Source: an uncultured Bacilli bacterium (GTDB taxonomy: Bacteria; Bacillota_I; Bacilli_A; RF39; UBA660). From it: a stretch of DNA of 9,764 bases. A program made the position numbers and the translations under genes. Position 1 is the stretch's first letter, and every line of letters starts with the position of its first letter. The notes beneath the pieces were generated by a model. It was not told the origin of the DNA, searched no databases, and was given only the letters and a program-made list of their open reading frames with translations. This document shows, in pieces, positions 7,823 to 9,764 of the stretch. Where the stretch lies: contig CANRCS010000031.1 in NCBI GenBank assembly GCA_947629195.1, positions 1 through 9,764 of the forward strand. Reading direction: 5' to 3'.

Positions 7823-9277
7823 TTATTTCCCTACAACGTATGGATTTTCATAACTACCGTTACCCTCAGTATACAAAAGATCAGATCTAAGGTTGATTAC
7901 AGGACGCGCCGACATTTCCTCATCCAAAGTGCGGTCCTGCGTCCCTAAACGACCGAGGAATATAGTCCAAACGTAAGGACCGCTGGAAGGAGTGATAGTT
8001 TGAAAAAAATCACTTTTTCCATATAAGTAGTATGAATCATTAGAATCTTCTGGAAATCCTCCTGCAAACACTACTTCATCTGCTGTTATTAGTCCTACTT
8101 TTAAATCTGTATATAATCCTCCATAATTTTTTGTTGTATTTGGACATTTAAAACTTGGTGTTGGTGGATCATTGTTATAAAATCTATCATATGCCCCATA
8201 TTCTATATATCCATCTTCATCTGTTATTGTTGATGTATCATTACAAAATTTTGATTCTGCTATATATTCATCATAAGGCATCATATTTCTTTCATACCAA
8301 GCTTCTAGGTATGTTTTTATTGTACTATTCTCTCCATCTTGTACATTTGCTTCACTATTACCATATGTGTATCCTACGGACTTTTCACCTATATAGTTTT
8401 CATTAAATGCACTATCTCCTATACTTCCATCTGCTATTAATCTTATTGTTCCATCTCCATTGATTCTTACTATCCTCCATAACATTTCTTCTCCTGCGTT
8501 ATGATAAATTTTACCAGTTTCTTCACCTGTATCTGTACTTTCCCATGTTAGTCCATTAAATTTTACATAGTTATTTTCTACTGCCCCTCTAAAATAGTAT
8601 GTATCTCCATCATCATCTTTGTCTTTTATTAGTCCTTCATCATCTGTTGCAGGTTGACTAAAATCTGGTTTGTCTTCTTTTATTGGTGCATTATCTTGCT
8701 TTATTTGTTCACTTAATAATACTTTTTTTACTTGTTTCTTTCCATATCCTTCTAGTTTTATTCTTGCTTTAAATGTTGTTCCCATTAAATCACTTTGATC
8801 TCCATCATTTTCTGATAACCATACATACAACACATAATCTTTACTTGAATCTGGTGCAAATTCTATGTTGGTTGCTATATTTATTTCTGTTCCTACGTTT
8901 TCAAAATTACCTTCTTTTACTGGTTCATTTATATTTTTTTCATAGAGTGCATATTTAAAATCTGGTATTTTTAATTTATCATCAATTGTTATATCTATCA
9001 TACTTATTGATGCATACTCTAATACATTTCCATTATTTCTTACTGTAAATTCTATCTTTGATGCATCTTCTTCTATATCTTCATCATATACTGGAAATTG
9101 ATTACTTAATTTAAATACTTTCTCATTTTCATATATTATACTTAAGTTACCTACTCTTACTGTTTTCTTGCCACTTTCACTTCTTGATGTAAAGAATGCA
9201 ATTGCAATTCCTATTAGTGCTACTAATACTATTGATATAATTATTACTTTTATTTTTTTATTATTCTTCTCATTCAT
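7823..9277 (-). CDS. Secreted/anchored protein: TasA/camelysin-like domain plus C-type-lectin-like end
   Basis: This surface protein of 484 residues is not a named family member. ATG 9277 has AAAGGAG eight bases upstream. Residues 1-10 are basic and 11-29 form one hydrophobic helix (signal peptide or anchor) that ends before FFTSRSESG. This resembles the N-terminus of SipW-processed TasA/camelysin proteins, and the segment that follows (VGNLSIIYENE, then FTVRNNGNVLEYASI at 77-91, up to about 176) fits their beta-sandwich. A linker (about 180-218) leads to DKDDDGDTYYFRG (219-231) with a DxDxDG calcium-loop-like motif. The C-terminal domain then contains WRIVRINGDGTIRLI (267-281), GLITADEVVFAGG (395-407), TITPSS (427-432) and ARPVINL (457-463), a pattern like the C-type-lectin/FGE-type fold of gut surface proteins. 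Cys345 and Cys378 could form a disulfide. No LPxTG-like sorting signal is present. The last ~140 coding bases differ sharply in base composition, and the promoter holds a run of eight G. The ligand is unknown; adhesion or recognition is an inference. Confidence 0.8.
   Translation of the reverse strand: MNEKNNKKIKVIIISIVLVALIGIAIAFFTSRSESGKKTVRVGNLSIIYENEKVFKLSNQFPVYDEDIEEDASKIEFTVRNNGNVLEYASISMIDITIDDKLKIPDFKYALYEKNINEPVKEGNFENVGTEINIATNIEFAPDSSKDYVLYVWLSENDGDQSDLMGTTFKARIKLEGYGKKQVKKVLLSEQIKQDNAPIKEDKPDFSQPATDDEGLIKDKDDDGDTYYFRGAVENNYVKFNGLTWESTDTGEETGKIYHNAGEEMLWRIVRINGDGTIRLIADGSIGDSAFNENYIGEKSVGYTYGNSEANVQDGENSTIKTYLEAWYERNMMPYDEYIAESKFCNDTSTITDEDGYIEYGAYDRFYNNDPPTPSFKCPNTTKNYGGLYTDLKVGLITADEVVFAGGFPEDSNDSYYLYGKSDFFQTITPSSGPYVWTIFLGRLGTQDRTLDEEMSARPVINLRSDLLYTEGNGSYENPYVVGK
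7860..8000 (-). other. GC-rich, A-poor 3' segment of the lectin-like gene (candidate variable region)
   Basis: Counting the printed bases gives about 48% G+C over 7861-8000, against roughly a quarter to a third in the flanking sequence. On the coding strand adenine falls to about 19 in 100 over the core, far below the usual level of these genes. Codons such as CTC, CGC, ACG, TCG, GCG, CAG and GGG cluster here and are rare elsewhere. The segment encodes about residues 427-472, the end of the C-type-lectin-like fold, which is where variable regions of diversity-generating retroelements lie. A cassette copied from another gene would look similar. Confidence 0.5.
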
Positions 9278-9302
9278 ATACTATACTCCTTTTTTAAAAA
9301 TA

Positions 9303-9369
9303 AGTTATCCACAATTATATAATAAGTATAGCATTTACCCCCCCCGAGTCAAGATGGAGTTTTCCACAA
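9303..9369. repeat. 12-bp direct repeat carrying DnaA-box-like sites around the promoter
   Basis: AGTTATCCACAA (9303-9314) and AGTTTTCCACAA (9358-9369) differ at one base and are 55 bases apart in the same orientation. The first contains TTATCCACA (9305-9313), the exact consensus DnaA box. The second contains TTTTCCACA, one mismatch away. One lies just upstream of the -35 box and the other in the leader, so bound protein could bracket the promoter. Binding itself is an inference. Confidence 0.45.
9325..9352 (-). promoter_or_regulatory. Promoter with a G8 tract in its spacer (secreted-protein gene)
   Basis: On the minus strand a near-consensus -35 TTGACT (9347-9352) and a -10 TATACT (9325-9330) flank a 16-base spacer that contains eight consecutive G (9338-9345). 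Start would be near 9318, with a leader of about 40 bases. Such homopolymers gain or lose bases by slippage during replication. One extra G gives the optimal 17-base spacing, while a loss gives 15. This is the classical design of a phase-variable promoter. Confidence 0.7.
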
Positions 9370-9606
9370 CTTCAAAAATTTTTGATGTACCAAATTTTTT
9401 GCACTTTATTTTATACTGGTTTTGTGTATTTGGAGCAGAAACTAAATAAGCAAGTCTTGATTTAGTAAAGCAAGCAATCACAAGGAATTGCTGGCTTAAT
9501 AAGCATGGTAAATTATTTATACATAATCAAAATAAATTTTCTTTACATAAAATTTTAGTCAAATTATTTTGCAATTAGTTGTATATTTTATTTTGCAAAT
9601 ACACAA
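9353..9606. other. Upstream intergenic stretch of the secreted-protein gene
   Basis: About 250 bases between the promoter and the terminator of the next gene contain no convincing gene. An imperfect 11-bp inverted repeat (9468-9478 with 9487-9497, AAGCAAGCAAT and AttGCTGGCTT, one mismatch, 8-base loop) has no clear T-run on either side, so it is not a good terminator. It is followed by the palindrome GCTTAATAAGC. TTATTTTGCAA occurs twice (9564-9574 and 9588-9598). A 31-codon plus-strand frame from 9354 lacks a ribosome site and crosses the repeat. Confidence 0.5.
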
Positions 9607-9643
9607 AAAACTGCTAGAAATTTTAATTTTTTCTAACAGTTTT
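9605..9643 (-). terminator. Rho-independent terminator of the YbbR-domain gene
   Basis: A 14-bp inverted repeat (9607-9620 with 9630-9643, AAAACTGCTAGAAA against its complement) has one non-match that becomes a G-U pair on the minus-strand transcript. There it ends in six T. It begins a few bases after the stop codon of the gene at the right edge. The G-U asymmetry shows that it serves the minus strand. Confidence 0.8.
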
Positions 9644-9647
9644 AGTG

Positions 9648-9764
9648 TTATGGTTTTTTAATTATGATTTTTACTTTCTTAGTTTTAGGTGTGTAATTTA
9701 TTCTTTCATCATCACCAGTAACTTTTACATCTACTTCGTACTCGCCTTCACCAAGTCCAGATAA
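9648..9764 (-). CDS. YbbR-domain protein, CdaR-like (C-terminal end, cut by window edge)
   Basis: An open minus-strand frame enters from the right edge and stops at TAA 9648; 38 residues are visible. They read LSGLGEGEYEVDVKV, then TGDDERINYTP, KTKKVKIIIKKP. This matches the end of a YbbR repeat, whose typical pattern is D-L-S-G-L-x-E-G-x-Y-x-V-x-V-x-V, then S/T-P-x-x-V-x-V-x-I. YbbR repeats are extracellular beta domains found in CdaR, the membrane partner that regulates the diadenylate cyclase CdaA (c-di-AMP synthesis) and is usually encoded next to cdaA. The start and membrane helix lie outside the window. In many Bacillota glmM follows directly, but here a terminator follows instead. With so little visible, another Ig-like surface repeat cannot be ruled out. 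Confidence 0.65.
   Translation of the reverse strand, partial: LSGLGEGEYEVDVKVTGDDERINYTPKTKKVKIIIKKP

Noticed and set aside
7823..7870. ENPYVVGK at the C-terminus as a class B (NPxTN-like) sorting signal for the neighbouring sortase
   Set aside because: There is no threonine cleavage site, no following hydrophobic segment and no positively charged tail, and the sequence is a normal last strand of the lectin-like fold.
9303..9369. Invertible promoter flanked by repeats
   Set aside because: The flanking 12-bp repeats are direct, not inverted, and no recombinase gene is in the window.
9354..9449. Plus-strand frame of 31 codons (and longer overlapping frames from 9168) near the G-tract promoter
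   Set aside because: It has no ribosome site, runs antisense across the promoter and repeat region of a well-supported gene, and shows no recognisable protein.
9468..9504. Imperfect hairpin AAGCAAGCAAT/ATTGCTGGCTT as a terminator or small RNA
   Set aside because: It has no T-run after the stem on either strand, and no promoter or conserved RNA pattern could be identified around it.

Overview
The window comes from a very AT-rich, low-GC Gram-positive bacterium (Bacillota). Its genes use the standard code: tryptophan is TGG and the stops seen are TAA or TAG. Shine-Dalgarno sites are strong, promoters are sigma-A-like, and there is a class B-type sortase, so the cell has a Gram-positive envelope and is not a wall-less mollicute. 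The style of the secreted protein and the membrane sensor recalls uncultured gut Bacilli or Clostridia. That placement is an inference from the genes alone.

Left part (1-2991, all minus strand). A seven-helix membrane sensor of histidine-kinase type is cut by the left edge exactly at its H-box. It has its own promoter, which lies next to the terminator of the gene upstream. That gene is an acyl-CoA synthetase of the ANL superfamily, with an extended -10 promoter and two TGTACA palindromes in its leader. Further right are a 29-codon possible small ORF and a 12-bp tandem repeat, just beyond the gmk terminator.

Middle part (2964-6158). The housekeeping pair lon-gmk forms a minus-strand operon, with a promoter before lon and a hairpin terminator directly after gmk. 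The lon promoter diverges from that of the sortase gene.

Right part (6159-9764). A plus-strand sortase carries an unusual cytosolic N-terminal domain of about 270 residues. It converges on a minus-strand secreted protein, and both stop at one shared bidirectional hairpin. The secreted protein has a signal or anchor helix, a camelysin/TasA-like beta domain and a C-type-lectin-like C-terminal domain. At the right edge is the last part of a YbbR-domain (CdaR-like) protein with its terminator.

The most interesting object is the secreted-protein gene. Its promoter reads TTGACT-N16-TATACT with a run of eight G inside the spacer, so slippage would change promoter spacing and expression. Two DnaA-box-like sites, forming a near-identical 12-bp direct repeat, flank this promoter. 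The last ~140 coding bases, encoding the end of the lectin-like fold, are strikingly GC-rich and adenine-poor compared with the rest of the gene. This is what adenine mutagenesis by a diversity-generating retroelement, or a swapped 3' cassette, would leave behind. One gene would then carry both expression-level and sequence-level variation, but no reverse transcriptase or template repeat lies in the window, so this is a hypothesis.
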